Positions 15,118 through 23,978 of a stretch of DNA of 64,000 nucleotides are shown in pieces. Below the pieces are notes generated by a model. The model saw only the letters and a list, made by a program, of their open reading frames with translations. It did not search any database and was not told where the DNA came from. The position numbers and the translations under genes were made by a program. The stretch's first letter is position 1, and each line of letters begins with the position of its first letter. Origin of the DNA: Zeimonas sp964538505 (GTDB taxonomy: Bacteria > Pseudomonadota > Gammaproteobacteria > Burkholderiales > Burkholderiaceae_E); contig CAZIDY010000015.1 in the NCBI GenBank assembly GCA_964538505.1, positions 1 to 64,000 on the forward strand, written 5' to 3'.

Positions 15118-16595
15118 TGCGGGAAGCCCTGTTGCGTGGGCGGCCCGGATCCTTCGGGTCCGCGTTCACGCCCACCGACGACCGCTTCGATCTGGTGGTG
15201 CCCGCCACCGAGCAGCGAACGATCGCCGCCGGCTGGCTCTTTCTCGGCATCGCCGCGCTGATCGGCGCGGGGCTGTTCTCGGTGCTGCTCGTTCTCGCGC
15301 GCACGCCGTACGTGGCGGCGCTGGTTCCCGGCATCGACTTCTTCCGCGTTGCGCTCGTCGTTCACGTCGACCTGTCGGTGCTCGTCTGGTTCGTCTCGAT
15401 GGCCGGGATGCTGTGGACGATCGACACTTCGCCGCGCTGGATCGGGCTCGGCTGGTTCGCGCTCGCCGTCACCGCGGTCGGCACGCTGTTCATGGCGGCG
15501 GCACCCTTCACCGGCGTTGCCGTTCCGGTGATGGCGAACTACGTGCCGGTGCTGCTGAGCGACACCTTCCTCTACGGGCTGTGCATCTTCGGCGTCGGCT
15601 TCCTGCTGCTCACGTTGCGCTCCTTCGTCGCGCCGGTGCGGATGAGCCTGCGGCTCGATGGCACCGATGCGCTGCGTTTCGGCCTGAAGGCGGCGGCGGT
15701 CTCGAGCGCCTTCGCGCTGATGGCGATGGCGTGGTCGATCATCGAGGTGCCGCGCGAGCTCGATCCGGCGACGTACTACGAGCTGCTGTTCTGGGGACCG
15801 GGGCACGTCATCCAGTTCACGTGGACGCTGCTGATGCTCGTCGCCTGGGGCTGGCTCGCGACGCTGATCGGTGCGCCGCTATCGCTCAGCCCGCGCGTGG
15901 TCGCGCTGCTGTATGCGATCGGGCTGTTGCCGGTGTTCTTTGTTCCGCCGATCTACCTGAACTGGACGATCCTTTCGGTCGAGCACCAGAGGATGATGAC
16001 CTGGCTGATGCGCTTCGGTGGTGGACTGGCAATCCTGCCGATGGCGCTCGCGCTCGCAGTGGCGCTCTTTCGCCGCGTGCCGCAGGACGCAACGACGCGG
16101 CCATTGCGCGCGGCGCTGATCACTTCGCTGCTGCTCTTCAGTGTCGGCGGCGGGATCGGCTTCCTGATCGAAGGCTCAGACGTACGCGTGCCGGCGCACT
16201 ACCACGGCTCGATCGTCGGCGTCACGCTCGCGTTGATGGGCCTCGCGTACGCGCTGCTGCCGCGGCTGGGCTTTCGGGCACCGGGCAGTCGCATTGCGCA
16301 CTGGCAGCCGTGGCTGTACGGCACGGGGCAGCTGCTGCACATCTTCGGTCTCGTCTGGTCGGGCGGCTACGGTGTGCAGCGCAAGGTCGCCGGTGCCGAG
16401 CAGGCGCTGCGCACGCCGCAGGAGGTTTTCGGGATGGGCGTGATGGGGCTCGGCGGCGCGATCGCGATCGTCGGCGGCTTCCTGTTCATCTGGGTGGTGC
16501 TCGCTTCGGTGCGCGGCGGTCGTCGGCCGCGCGGCGAGCGGGTGTCGGCGGCCGCCGGCGCCGCTACGGTTCACGGGCGTGTGAGCGAATCGTGA
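15114..16595 (+). CDS. Divergent heme-copper superfamily subunit I with a non-canonical CuB site
   Basis: The 493-residue protein has about 12 membrane helices and the superfamily heme pattern: H84 (low-spin heme, VVHVDLSVLVW) and H362/H364 (PAHYHGS). The metal-site helix reads GPGH231-V-I-Q-F235, so the Tyr four residues after His is Phe. The paired His-His of CuB reads E290-H291, so one copper ligand is replaced by Glu. Such sites occur in NO-reducing or otherwise altered members and argue against ordinary O2 reduction. No CuA subunit or cytochrome c gene follows. The start overlaps the preceding stop by four bases (ATGA), and its own stop overlaps ctaA (GTGA). Confidence 0.82.
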   Translation: MMREALLRGRPGSFGSAFTPTDDRFDLVVPATEQRTIAAGWLFLGIAALIGAGLFSVLLVLARTPYVAALVPGIDFFRVALVVHVDLSVLVWFVSMAGMLWTIDTSPRWIGLGWFALAVTAVGTLFMAAAPFTGVAVPVMANYVPVLLSDTFLYGLCIFGVGFLLLTLRSFVAPVRMSLRLDGTDALRFGLKAAAVSSAFALMAMAWSIIEVPRELDPATYYELLFWGPGHVIQFTWTLLMLVAWGWLATLIGAPLSLSPRVVALLYAIGLLPVFFVPPIYLNWTILSVEHQRMMTWLMRFGGGLAILPMALALAVALFRRVPQDATTRPLRAALITSLLLFSVGGGIGFLIEGSDVRVPAHYHGSIVGVTLALMGLAYALLPRLGFRAPGSRIAHWQPWLYGTGQLLHIFGLVWSGGYGVQRKVAGAEQALRTPQEVFGMGVMGLGGAIAIVGGFLFIWVVLASVRGGRRPRGERVSAAAGAATVHGRVSES

Positions 16596-17539
16596 TCCGC
16601 TGGCTGGCGATCGCCGCCTGCGTGCTCACCGTCTGCATCACCGCGTCGAGCGCGTTCATTCGTCATTCGCAGGCCGGGCTCGGGGTGGTGGCGCCGACTG
16701 CGGATGCAACGACGGCAGCGCAGAGCGTCGCCTCTCCGCCCGGCGTACGCACCGCGCGTGCGCTGCACCGCGTGAGTGCGATGCTCGTCGGCGTGCTGGT
16801 GTTGCTGATCGCCGTCTTCGGATGGTCGTCGATGCGCACGGGCGCGCGCGTGGCGCTCGCCTTCGCGCTCGTCGATACCGCGTTCCTCGCGTGGCTCGGC
16901 CGCTTCACGCCGCATCCGGTGCCGCTCGTCACGGTCGCCAATCTCGTCGGCGGCATTGCACTCGCTGCGGCCTTCGCGTGGATCGCCGCGTCGCCGCGCG
17001 CCGAGGCGCGAACGGAGGGCCGCAGCGCACCGGTGCCGGTCGGTCGTGATTCGACGGCGTTCGTCGTCGCGGCGTGGGCGCTGCTCGTCGTCGCCGCCTG
17101 GATCGGCACGATGATCGGTGCGCACGATGCGATCGGTATCTGCGAAGGTGCACGTTGCGCAGGCACGGTGCAGCTCGATGCGAGCGCGCTCGATCCTATG
17201 CGCACGCCGCAGGCGCTCGAAGCAGCGGGCGCGCGCGGGCTGCACTGGCTGCACCGAGGGGTCGCCGCCGTCCTGGCAGTCGTCGTGCTGCTCGCCGCGC
17301 TGCGCGCGCGCGGCAATGGAAGGACGCTGGCGGCTGCTGCGATCGTCGTGCTGCTGCTCGCGCAGGTGCTCACCGGCGTCGGGACGACGCTCGGCCTGCA
17401 GCCATTGACGACGGCGACGCTGCACAACGCGTTCGCCGTTTTGCTCGCGGTGATGCTCGCGGTGATCGCAGCGGCCGGAACACGCCGCGCACCAGATTCG
17501 TTCACCGCTTCCTCAAGGCTCGCTTCGCGACAGACGTGA
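16592..17539 (+). CDS. ctaA: Heme A synthase, CtaA/Cox15 family
   Basis: CtaA oxidises the C8 methyl of heme O to make heme A in the membrane. The 315-residue product has eight membrane segments in two homologous halves, with His ligands in ALHRVSAM, RFTPHPVPLVTVANL, LHWLHRG and TLHNAFA. The loop GICEGARC holds two cysteines, as in the disulphide of many CtaA proteins. The GTG start overlaps the stop of the divergent subunit I (GTGA). Its place at the end of this operon suggests that at least one complex uses heme A or a related heme; no ctaB is present here. It overlaps the convergent phosphoesterase gene by 27 bases. Confidence 0.82.
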   Translation: MIRWLAIAACVLTVCITASSAFIRHSQAGLGVVAPTADATTAAQSVASPPGVRTARALHRVSAMLVGVLVLLIAVFGWSSMRTGARVALAFALVDTAFLAWLGRFTPHPVPLVTVANLVGGIALAAAFAWIAASPRAEARTEGRSAPVPVGRDSTAFVVAAWALLVVAAWIGTMIGAHDAIGICEGARCAGTVQLDASALDPMRTPQALEAAGARGLHWLHRGVAAVLAVVVLLAALRARGNGRTLAAAAIVVLLLAQVLTGVGTTLGLQPLTTATLHNAFAVLLAVMLAVIAAAGTRRAPDSFTASSRLASRQT

Positions 17540-18586
17540 GGCCCGCGTCGTGATCCGGAAGGGCTCGCTCGCGTGCGGATCGACGTCGATGCGCACCCAT
17601 CGGTCGGAGAGGGGCGAGCCGAAGCTCTCGACCCGCAGCAGCTTCGGAGCAATGCGCTCGACGCGGTGGTGGTGCGTGTCTCCGTGCAGGAACAGCGTCG
17701 GTCCGTGAAAGCCGTTGCTGGCGTTCTCCAGCAGTGACCGGAAGCCGGCGTAGCCGTCGGTCGACCATGGTCGGCGCCGTGCCGCCCCGAAGCGCGGATT
17801 CGCGTGCGCGATGACGACGACCGCGGTTGCCGATTCGTCGGCAGCGATGCGGTAGCTGTCGAGCAGCCATTGCGCGTTCGCCTGCGCGCGTCGTTCCCAG
17901 TCGCTGCGCGGCAACGCGTCGACGTTCAGTCCGTTGTTGCCGCCCGGTACGTTCAGCGTGACGAAGCGCACGCGCCGATGCGTCCAGCGCAGGTTCTCCG
18001 GCAGCCCGTCCGGGAAACGGTCGCTGTGGCGCTCGATGCCTTCGAGCGCGATCAGGCGGTGCCCGCTGGGCGGAAAGGGAGGATGCGGGTCGGCCATGCC
18101 CGCGCCGAAGGCGCGCCTGCGCAGCCATTCGAGGCGCTCGAGCGGATCGAAGCGGCCGGCTCGCGCGCCGGCGCAGTCGCTCCATTCGTTGTCGCCCGGC
18201 ACGTAGACGAGCGGCACCGGACTCGACTCGAGCTGCGTGATGCGGCCATCGAGCAGGCTGTCGCTGCACGGCTCCCAACTCGCCTTGATGTCGCCGACGT
18301 GCACCGCGAAGTGCAGGTCGGCGTCGAAGGACTCGAACACCGCTTCGAGCACGTGCACCTCGAGCAGGTTGTACGGGAGGTCGCCGATCAGCGCGAAGGC
18401 GAAGGCTCCGTCCGTTGCGACACCCGGCGCGTCAGCGGTTGCAACAGCGGTTGCAACAGCGGGTACCGCGCCCTGCCGGGCGTTCGTCACTGCGTTGTCG
18501 GCCGGCTGTGCGAGCGCGCCGGTGCGCGCGATCGCGCAGGCCGTCGTCGCGGCCGCCGCACCGAGCAGGCGTCGTCGCCGGTTCAC
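17513..18586 (-). CDS. Exported calcineurin-like metallophosphoesterase
   Basis: The 357-residue protein begins with an Arg-rich signal peptide (NRRRRLLGAAAATTACAIA), possibly Tat-dependent, then a short AVATAVATA repeat encoded by repeated GTTGCAACAGCG units. The metallophosphoesterase fold shows ALIGDLPYN, HVGDIK, VPGDNEWSD and later FLHGDTHHHRV, which carry the Asp, Asn and His metal ligands. Related proteins are often annotated as hypothetical exported phosphatases; the substrate is unknown. The GTG start overlaps the stop of mutS (GTGA), so both are probably co-transcribed. Its 3' end overlaps ctaA on the other strand. Confidence 0.8.
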   Translation of the reverse strand: MNRRRRLLGAAAATTACAIARTGALAQPADNAVTNARQGAVPAVATAVATADAPGVATDGAFAFALIGDLPYNLLEVHVLEAVFESFDADLHFAVHVGDIKASWEPCSDSLLDGRITQLESSPVPLVYVPGDNEWSDCAGARAGRFDPLERLEWLRRRAFGAGMADPHPPFPPSGHRLIALEGIERHSDRFPDGLPENLRWTHRRVRFVTLNVPGGNNGLNVDALPRSDWERRAQANAQWLLDSYRIAADESATAVVVIAHANPRFGAARRRPWSTDGYAGFRSLLENASNGFHGPTLFLHGDTHHHRVERIAPKLLRVESFGSPLSDRWVRIDVDPHASEPFRITTRASRLSRSEP

Positions 18587-21324
18587 GCCGGCTGCCGGGC
18601 GGCGAGCCGGGCGTGCAGCGTGTACAGCAGGTCGAGCGCGTCGCGTGCGCTCAGTGCGTCGGGGTCGAGATTGCGCAGGCGCGCGAGGACGTCTGCCTGT
18701 GTCGCGTCGAGGGCGTGCGTCTCGGGCGAACCGGATGGGCTCGTCGCCGGGGCATCTGCTCCTTCGCCGTCGACGCGCGATTCGCCCTGCGTCGATGTGT
18801 CCTCCGCGGCCTCGACAGCGAATGCGAACAGGTCGAGCTGCGGCTGCTGTGCGCGTGCGTGCGCCTCGAGCTCGCCGAGCAAGCGCTCGGCGGCACGCAC
18901 CACCGGCTGGGGGACGCCCGCGAGCCGTGCGACCTGCAGCCCGTAGCTGCGGTTCGCCGGGCCGTCGCGCAGCGCGTGCAGGAAGACGATGCCGCCGCGA
19001 CGCTCGGCCGCCGCCAGGTGCAGGTTGACCGCCTGCGGATGACGTTCGCTCAGGCGCGTGAGCTCGAAATAGTGCGTGGCGAACAGCGTCAGCGCGCGAT
19101 TGTGCGCAAGCAGGCGCGCGGCGATCGCATGCGCGAGCGCGAGCCCGTCGAAGGTCGAGGTGCCGCGGCCGATCTCGTCCATCAGCACCAGCGAACGGTC
19201 GGTGGCGGCGTGCAGGATCGCGGCTGCCTCGGTCATCTCGACCATGAAGGTCGAGCGCCCGCCGGCGAGGTCGTCGGAGGCGCCCACGCGCGTGAAGATG
19301 CGATCGAGCGGGCCGATCTCGCATTCGTCGGCCGGCACGAAGCTGCCGCAGTATGCGAGCAGCGCGATCAGTGCGACCGAGCGCATGTACGTCGACTTGC
19401 CGCCCATGTTCGGTCCGGTGATCAGCAGCATCCGGCGACTGTCTCGCATCACGCAGTCGTTCGGTACGTACTGCTCGATCGCCGCTTCGACGAGCGGGTG
19501 GCGACCGGCGCGGATCTCGATGCCCGGAATCGCGACGAAACGCGGGCGTACCCAGCGCAGCGTGTGCGCGCGTTCGGCGAGCGTCGCGAGCACGTCGAGC
19601 TGCGCGATCGCGCGGCCGGCGCGCTGCCAGGAGCGGACCGAGGGCTCGAGCGATTCGACCAGCGTGTCGTACAACGCACGCTCGAGCGCGAGCGCGCGTT
19701 CGCGCGCCGACAGCGCCTTGTCCTCGAAGGCCTTCAGCTCGGCGGTGATGTAGCGCTCGGCATTCTTCAGCGTCTGGCGTCGCCGGTAGTCGTCGGGAAC
19801 GCGCGCGCTCTGCCCGCGCGTGACCTCGATGAAGTAGCCGGCGACGCTGTTGTAGCCGACGCGCAGGTTCGCGATGCCGGTGCGCTCTCGTTCGCGCAGC
19901 TCGATCGCGGCGAGCAACGCGTCGCCGTCGCGGTCGATTGCACGCAGCTCGTCGAGCGTCGGATCGAAACCGTCGCGCAGCACGCCGCCGTCGCGCGCCT
20001 GCACCGCGGGTTCGTCGAGCAGCGCGTGCGCGATCGGCTCCCAGGCTTGTGGATCCAGCTCGAGCGCCTGCACGATCTCGCGAAAGGGCTCGCCGTCGAG
20101 CGCGGCGATCGATTCGCGAAGGCGTTGCAGTACCGGCACCGCGTCGCGCAGCGCGGCGAGCTCGCGCGGGCGTACCGAACGCAGCGCGATGCGTGTCGCG
20201 ACGCGTTCGAGGTCCGGCAGCAGGCGCAATTCGGCGAGCAGCGCTTCGTGGCCCGGCGGAAATTCGAGCAGCGTCTGCACGCAGTGCTGGCGCTGTGCGG
20301 CTACTTCCTGACGGCGCGGCGGCTCGAGCAGCCAGCGGCGCAGCAGCCGCGCACCGGCGCCGGTGGCGCATCGATCGAGCAGGCGCAGCAGCGACGGACC
20401 GTCGTCGCCGCGCAGGCTCTCGACGATCTCGAGGTTGCGCCGTGCGACCGCGTCGACGACGACCGATTCCTCGCCGTCGAAGACGCGCAGGCCCTGCAGG
20501 TGCGAAGGCGCATGTCCCTGCGTGCGTTCGACGTGCTCGACGAGTGCACCGGCGGCCGCGACCGCCGCATCGAGCGCCTGTGCACCCCAGGCGGCGAGAT
20601 CGTGCGTGCCGAGCAGCTCGCAGAGCCGGCGCTGCGCACGACGCGCATCGAATTGCCAGGCCGGTGCGCGTGCGATCGCTGCGGCGTCGAGCGCCGGCTG
20701 CAGCGCTGCGGGCACTGGCGTGTGCTCGGCGAGCAGCACTTCGGCGGGACGAAGCCGGTCGAGCTCGCGGGCGAGCGCGTCGGCATCGAGCTCGGCGAGC
20801 CAGCATTCGCCGCTCGCCACGACCATCCATGCGGCGCCGAGACGCGACGCGGAGACCGGGCACAGCGCGAGCAGCACGGTGTCGTCGCGCTCGGGCAGCA
20901 GTTGCGCATCGGTGACCGTTCCCGGCGTGACGATGCGCACGACCTTGCGCTCGACCGGCCCCTTCGTCGTCGACGGATCGCCGATCTGCTCGCAGACCGC
21001 GACCGATTCGCCCATGCGCACGAGCCGTGCGAGATACTGCTCGACCGAATGCACCGGAACGCCGGCCATCGGGATCGGCGCACCCGCCGATGTGCCCCGG
21101 CGTGTCAGCGTGATGCCGAGCAGGCGCGATGCGCGCTCGGCGTCGGCGTAGAACAGCTCGTAGAAATCGCCCATCCGGTAGAGCAGGAGCCGCGACTCGT
21201 GCTCGCTCTTGATGCGCAGGTACTGCTGCATCATCGGGGTGTGTTCGGGGCTCGGAGCCGGGACGTGGGTTCCGGCGCGCAGCGCGGCGGAATCCGGGTT
21301 CGATTTTTCCATCCGGTGCGTCAT
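18583..21324 (-). CDS. mutS: DNA mismatch repair protein MutS
   Basis: MutS recognises mispaired bases and starts methyl- or nick-directed repair. The product has about 913 residues. The mismatch-contact motif GDFYELF is near the N-terminus, followed by connector, lever and clamp domains and the ATPase core with Walker A GPNMGGKST, signature STFMVEMTE and Walker B LVLMDEIGRGTSTFDG. A helix-turn-helix and a short acidic C-terminal extension follow. The start is the ATG at 21324 or the nearby ATG at 21312; no strong ribosome site separates them. The length is somewhat above the E. coli protein (853) because of the extension after the ATPase domain. Confidence 0.96.
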   Translation of the reverse strand: MTHRMEKSNPDSAALRAGTHVPAPSPEHTPMMQQYLRIKSEHESRLLLYRMGDFYELFYADAERASRLLGITLTRRGTSAGAPIPMAGVPVHSVEQYLARLVRMGESVAVCEQIGDPSTTKGPVERKVVRIVTPGTVTDAQLLPERDDTVLLALCPVSASRLGAAWMVVASGECWLAELDADALARELDRLRPAEVLLAEHTPVPAALQPALDAAAIARAPAWQFDARRAQRRLCELLGTHDLAAWGAQALDAAVAAAGALVEHVERTQGHAPSHLQGLRVFDGEESVVVDAVARRNLEIVESLRGDDGPSLLRLLDRCATGAGARLLRRWLLEPPRRQEVAAQRQHCVQTLLEFPPGHEALLAELRLLPDLERVATRIALRSVRPRELAALRDAVPVLQRLRESIAALDGEPFREIVQALELDPQAWEPIAHALLDEPAVQARDGGVLRDGFDPTLDELRAIDRDGDALLAAIELRERERTGIANLRVGYNSVAGYFIEVTRGQSARVPDDYRRRQTLKNAERYITAELKAFEDKALSARERALALERALYDTLVESLEPSVRSWQRAGRAIAQLDVLATLAERAHTLRWVRPRFVAIPGIEIRAGRHPLVEAAIEQYVPNDCVMRDSRRMLLITGPNMGGKSTYMRSVALIALLAYCGSFVPADECEIGPLDRIFTRVGASDDLAGGRSTFMVEMTEAAAILHAATDRSLVLMDEIGRGTSTFDGLALAHAIAARLLAHNRALTLFATHYFELTRLSERHPQAVNLHLAAAERRGGIVFLHALRDGPANRSYGLQVARLAGVPQPVVRAAERLLGELEAHARAQQPQLDLFAFAVEAAEDTSTQGESRVDGEGADAPATSPSGSPETHALDATQADVLARLRNLDPDALSARDALDLLYTLHARLAARQPA

Positions 21325-21461
21325 GGGACGGCGAAGGCGCAGTATGCCGTCATTCGGCGGGCGTCCCAACCGCGCGCAGCGAGCGACGCGGGCGCGTCGC
21401 TGCTGCGCGATCGCCGACGCTGCGCCCGGAGGAGGGGCCGGACGGAGCGTCGTTCGCGCGC

Positions 21462-21610
21462 TCAGATGCGCGCTTCGAAGACGAGGTTGAACGGCGTCTG
21501 CGCGGTGCGCCGGAACTGGCTGAAGCCGGCCTGCCGAAGGCGTCGCGCTCGGCGTCGTAGTCGATGTAGCCGCTGGCGGCCATCGCGTTCATCCAGTCGC
21601 GTGCGTAGCT
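21462..21610 (-). pseudogene. Remnant of a class I SAM methyltransferase gene (5' and 3' pieces joined)
   Basis: Reading the minus strand from about 21610 gives YARDWMNAMAASGYIDYDAER, the winged-helix segment that precedes the SAM fold in a common family of methyltransferases. At about 21545 the frame shifts and the sequence becomes AGFSQFRRTAQTPFNLVFEA and then a stop at 21462-21464, which is the typical C-terminus of the same family. The whole SAM-binding core, some 250 residues, is absent, so this is a deletion remnant. It directly abuts the iron-permease remnant on the other strand. Confidence 0.7.
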
Positions 21611-22018
21611 CTACCCGGAGGCCGTGCAGGACGGCGCCGTCGTCAATGTGCTCGAATACGACGAGATGCTCGAGTTCTCCGCAACCGCAGCGGAGTCGAT
21701 CGCGGCATTGCCGCCCACGCCGGCGTTGCCCGAGCTGCAGCGTAGTGCCGCGGAGCTTCGCGAGGCTTTCGTGCTCGTGTGGGTGGGTATCTGGATGCGA
21801 TCCTGATCGGGGTGCTGGCCGTGGTGCTCGTCGGCAAGGGCGTTTCCGCTCTGCTGGAGGCCGGGTACCTGCCCATCACCTGGTGGGAAGGCGGCCTTCG
21901 CCTCGAGCTGATCGGGCTATACCCGACGCTGCAGGGAGCGATGGCGCAGGCCGGGCTGGTGCTGCTGCTGCTGTTCGGCTTTCTGCTCTCGCAGCGCACG
22001 CGCGACGCGCGCCCGTAG
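21611..22018 (+). pseudogene. Remnant of an FTR1-family iron permease gene
   Basis: The first part (about 21611-21780) encodes LYPEAVQDGAVVNVLEYDEM, which matches the periplasmic N-terminal domain of extended FTR1 permeases. After a frame change near 21780 the sequence encodes GVLAVVLVGKGVSALLEAGY followed by LELIGLYPTLQGAMAQAG, the last two helices of FTR1. The REXXE-containing membrane core is missing. A 60-residue and a 79-residue open frame can be drawn here, but both are fragments of one broken gene. Confidence 0.65.
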
Positions 22019-22064
22019 GGGCGCGCGGCGGCGCCCCGACGCAGCGTCGTGCGCAGAGCGCGCA

Positions 22065-22099
22065 GCGCGGCGCGTGCGCAAACTGCGCACGCGCTGCGC
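22065..22099 (-). terminator. GC-rich hairpin just after the rnk stop codon
   Basis: A 16-bp stem (22065-22080 with 22084-22099, one G-U pair, three-base loop AAC) lies three bases beyond the rnk stop on the minus strand. The position suits a terminator, but no U-tract follows. Confidence 0.45.
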
Positions 22100-22102
22100 C
22101 AT

Positions 22103-22510
22103 TCAGCGCGTGAAGTCGCCGCTCGCCTCGGGCTGGAACAGCAGCTCGTCGATGCGCAGGCGCTGCACGGCGCCGGTGGGCGTCGTCCATTGCGTCTCCT
22201 CGCCCGCGCGACGGCCAAGCAGCGCCGTGCCGATCGGCGACAGCACCGAGACGAATCCGGCCGACGCATCGGCGTCTTCCGGATAGCAGACGGTGAGCGT
22301 GCGCTGCGTGCCGTCGCCGAGGTCGTGCACCGTGACGCGCGTGTACATCGTGACGACGTCGGCCGGCACTTCGCTCGGCGGAACGATGTCGGCGTCGTCG
22401 ATCAGGTCGGTGAGCGTCTCGCCCGCCTGTCCCGCACGGCTGAGCAGGCGGTCGATGCGCACGTGGTCCAGTTCGTTCAACAGGCGAAACTGGTTCGAGG
22501 CTTGGGTCAT
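22103..22510 (-). CDS. rnk: Regulator of nucleoside diphosphate kinase (Rnk/GreA-C family)
   Basis: The 135-residue protein has an N-terminal helical part and a C-terminal GreA/GreB-like beta domain with the segments VTVHDLGDGTQRTLTVCYPEDADA and VLSPIGTALLGR typical of Rnk. Rnk proteins bind RNA polymerase and alter nucleoside diphosphate kinase levels. A GGAG element precedes the ATG at 22510. It is a single-gene unit with a hairpin after its stop. Confidence 0.87.
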   Translation of the reverse strand: MTQASNQFRLLNELDHVRIDRLLSRAGQAGETLTDLIDDADIVPPSEVPADVVTMYTRVTVHDLGDGTQRTLTVCYPEDADASAGFVSVLSPIGTALLGRRAGEETQWTTPTGAVQRLRIDELLFQPEASGDFTR

Positions 22511-23039
22511 GGCGAACTCCGTGTAGAGGCGAACGCAGGAAGGTTGCGAAAGGGTGCGACGGGGCGTCGCGCAGCACGAGCCCCCGGGGCAGCCCGGCGA
22601 TCTCGAAGGGGCGGATGGGTCGAGAGTGGATCGCCGGGCGGTCAGTCGAAAGCGGACATGCCCGATCGGCAGGCCGCCTCGATTCGTGCCCGGGCACCGG
22701 GCGCGCGCACGCGAGCGCCTGCGGGGGCGCCTTGTGGCGCGCCGGCACGCTGCTTCGCGATGCGGACGATCGGTACGTTCATTCGACTGGCTCGTCGGGT
22801 CGCACGCCGGAGCGGCGACGCGACACGGTGGTAAAGGGAAAAGAAAGCAAAACAGGAAAGCGCGGCCGCGGCACAAGCCACAAGCGAACGCGCCCGTCGC
22901 GACGGATTCGTCGAGCCGGACGCGGGTGCGCTGTGCGTATGGTAGCCGACCGGGCGCAGATCGGCACCCTCGCGTTTCCCCGCCCGCACGGCGCTCATTC
23001 CGTACATTGGGGCAGAATGGGCCGGCACAAGAGGGAGAC
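22511..23039. other. 529-base stretch without a supported gene
   Basis: Several open frames cross this segment on both strands, but none has a recognisable domain, a convincing ribosome site or an independent start. A purine-rich patch (about 22831-22860, GGTAAAGGGAAAAGAAAGC) stands out against the GC-rich surroundings. The stretch should hold the promoters of rnk and of the downstream NUDIX gene; I could not fix either. Confidence 0.5.
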
Positions 23040-23963
23040 ATGAACGATTCCACGACGCGGCCCGTGCCGCGGCCGGTTTTCGCGGGTCCGGTCACGACGC
23101 CGGTTCGCCCGGCAGCCACGGTGGTCGTGCTGCGCGACGCCGACGACGGACTCGAGGTGCTGATGCTGCGGCGGAACGTCCGCTCGCATGTGCTCGGCGG
23201 CGCCTTCGTGTTCCCCGGTGGCAAGCTCGACCCGGCCGATCATGCGATGGCGGCGTCGAGTCTCGTCGATCTACCGCCCGCTCGGCTGCACGCCCGGCTC
23301 GGCGAGCCCCGGCTCGATGCGCGCGAGGCTGCGGCGCTTTTCGTGGCCGCCTGCCGCGAGACGCTCGAGGAGTCGGGCGTGCTGTTCGCGCACGGTGCCG
23401 ACGCGGCGCTCGCGGCGCGTGCGCGCGGCGAGCTGTGCAGTGCGCAGTCCTTCGATACGGTGCTCGACGCACTCGCGCTGCAGCTGGACACCGCGGCGCT
23501 CGTGCCGTGGACGCGCTGGGTCACGCCGCGGGTTCCGGCGATGATGAACCAGCGATTCGACGCGCGCTTCTTCGTCGCGCAGCTGCCCGACGGGCAGCAG
23601 GCGAAGCACGATGATCACGAGGCCACCGAGAGTGTCTGGCTGCGCCCGCGCGTTGCGCTCGAGCGCTATCGCCGTCGCGAGATCGTGCTCGCGCCGGTGC
23701 AGCTGATGAGTCTCGTGCACCTGGCAGCGCACGCGCGGGCCGCATCGGTGCTCGACGAGGCGCGCGATCGCATGCCGCCGCTGATCGAGCCCGAGCCCTA
23801 CGAGGAGAACGGCGTGCGTGCGATCGCCTACCCTGGACATCCCCGGCACCCGGTGCGCGAACGCGCGATCCCGGGGCCCGACTGCCTGCTGCTGCGCGAC
23901 GAGCTCTTCGAGCCGCCGGCCGGCTTCGACTCGCTGCTCGGCATCGACGCCGGGCCTCGCTGA
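23040..23963 (+). CDS. NUDIX hydrolase
   Basis: The 307-residue protein has the Nudix fold with the split box GGAFVFPGGKLDPAD ... ACRETLEESGVLFA, where RETLEESG supplies the metal-binding glutamates; an insertion between the two parts places it in the NUDT19-like, CoA- or acyl-CoA-type branch. It probably cleaves a nucleoside diphosphate-linked substrate in the cytoplasm. GAGGGAGAC immediately precedes the ATG at 23040. The metallo-hydrolase gene follows after 15 bases, so the two are likely co-transcribed. Confidence 0.85.
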   Translation: MNDSTTRPVPRPVFAGPVTTPVRPAATVVVLRDADDGLEVLMLRRNVRSHVLGGAFVFPGGKLDPADHAMAASSLVDLPPARLHARLGEPRLDAREAAALFVAACRETLEESGVLFAHGADAALAARARGELCSAQSFDTVLDALALQLDTAALVPWTRWVTPRVPAMMNQRFDARFFVAQLPDGQQAKHDDHEATESVWLRPRVALERYRRREIVLAPVQLMSLVHLAAHARAASVLDEARDRMPPLIEPEPYEENGVRAIAYPGHPRHPVRERAIPGPDCLLLRDELFEPPAGFDSLLGIDAGPR

Positions 23964-23978
23964 ATCTCCACGCATCGA

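Noticed and set aside
21779..22018. A small stand-alone membrane protein
   Set aside because: Its two helices match the end of FTR1 permeases, and the preceding sequence matches the FTR1 N-terminal domain, so it is a fragment.
22642..23028. A minus-strand membrane protein between rnk and the NUDIX gene
   Set aside because: One hydrophobic patch only, an Arg-rich remainder, no family match and no ribosome site.
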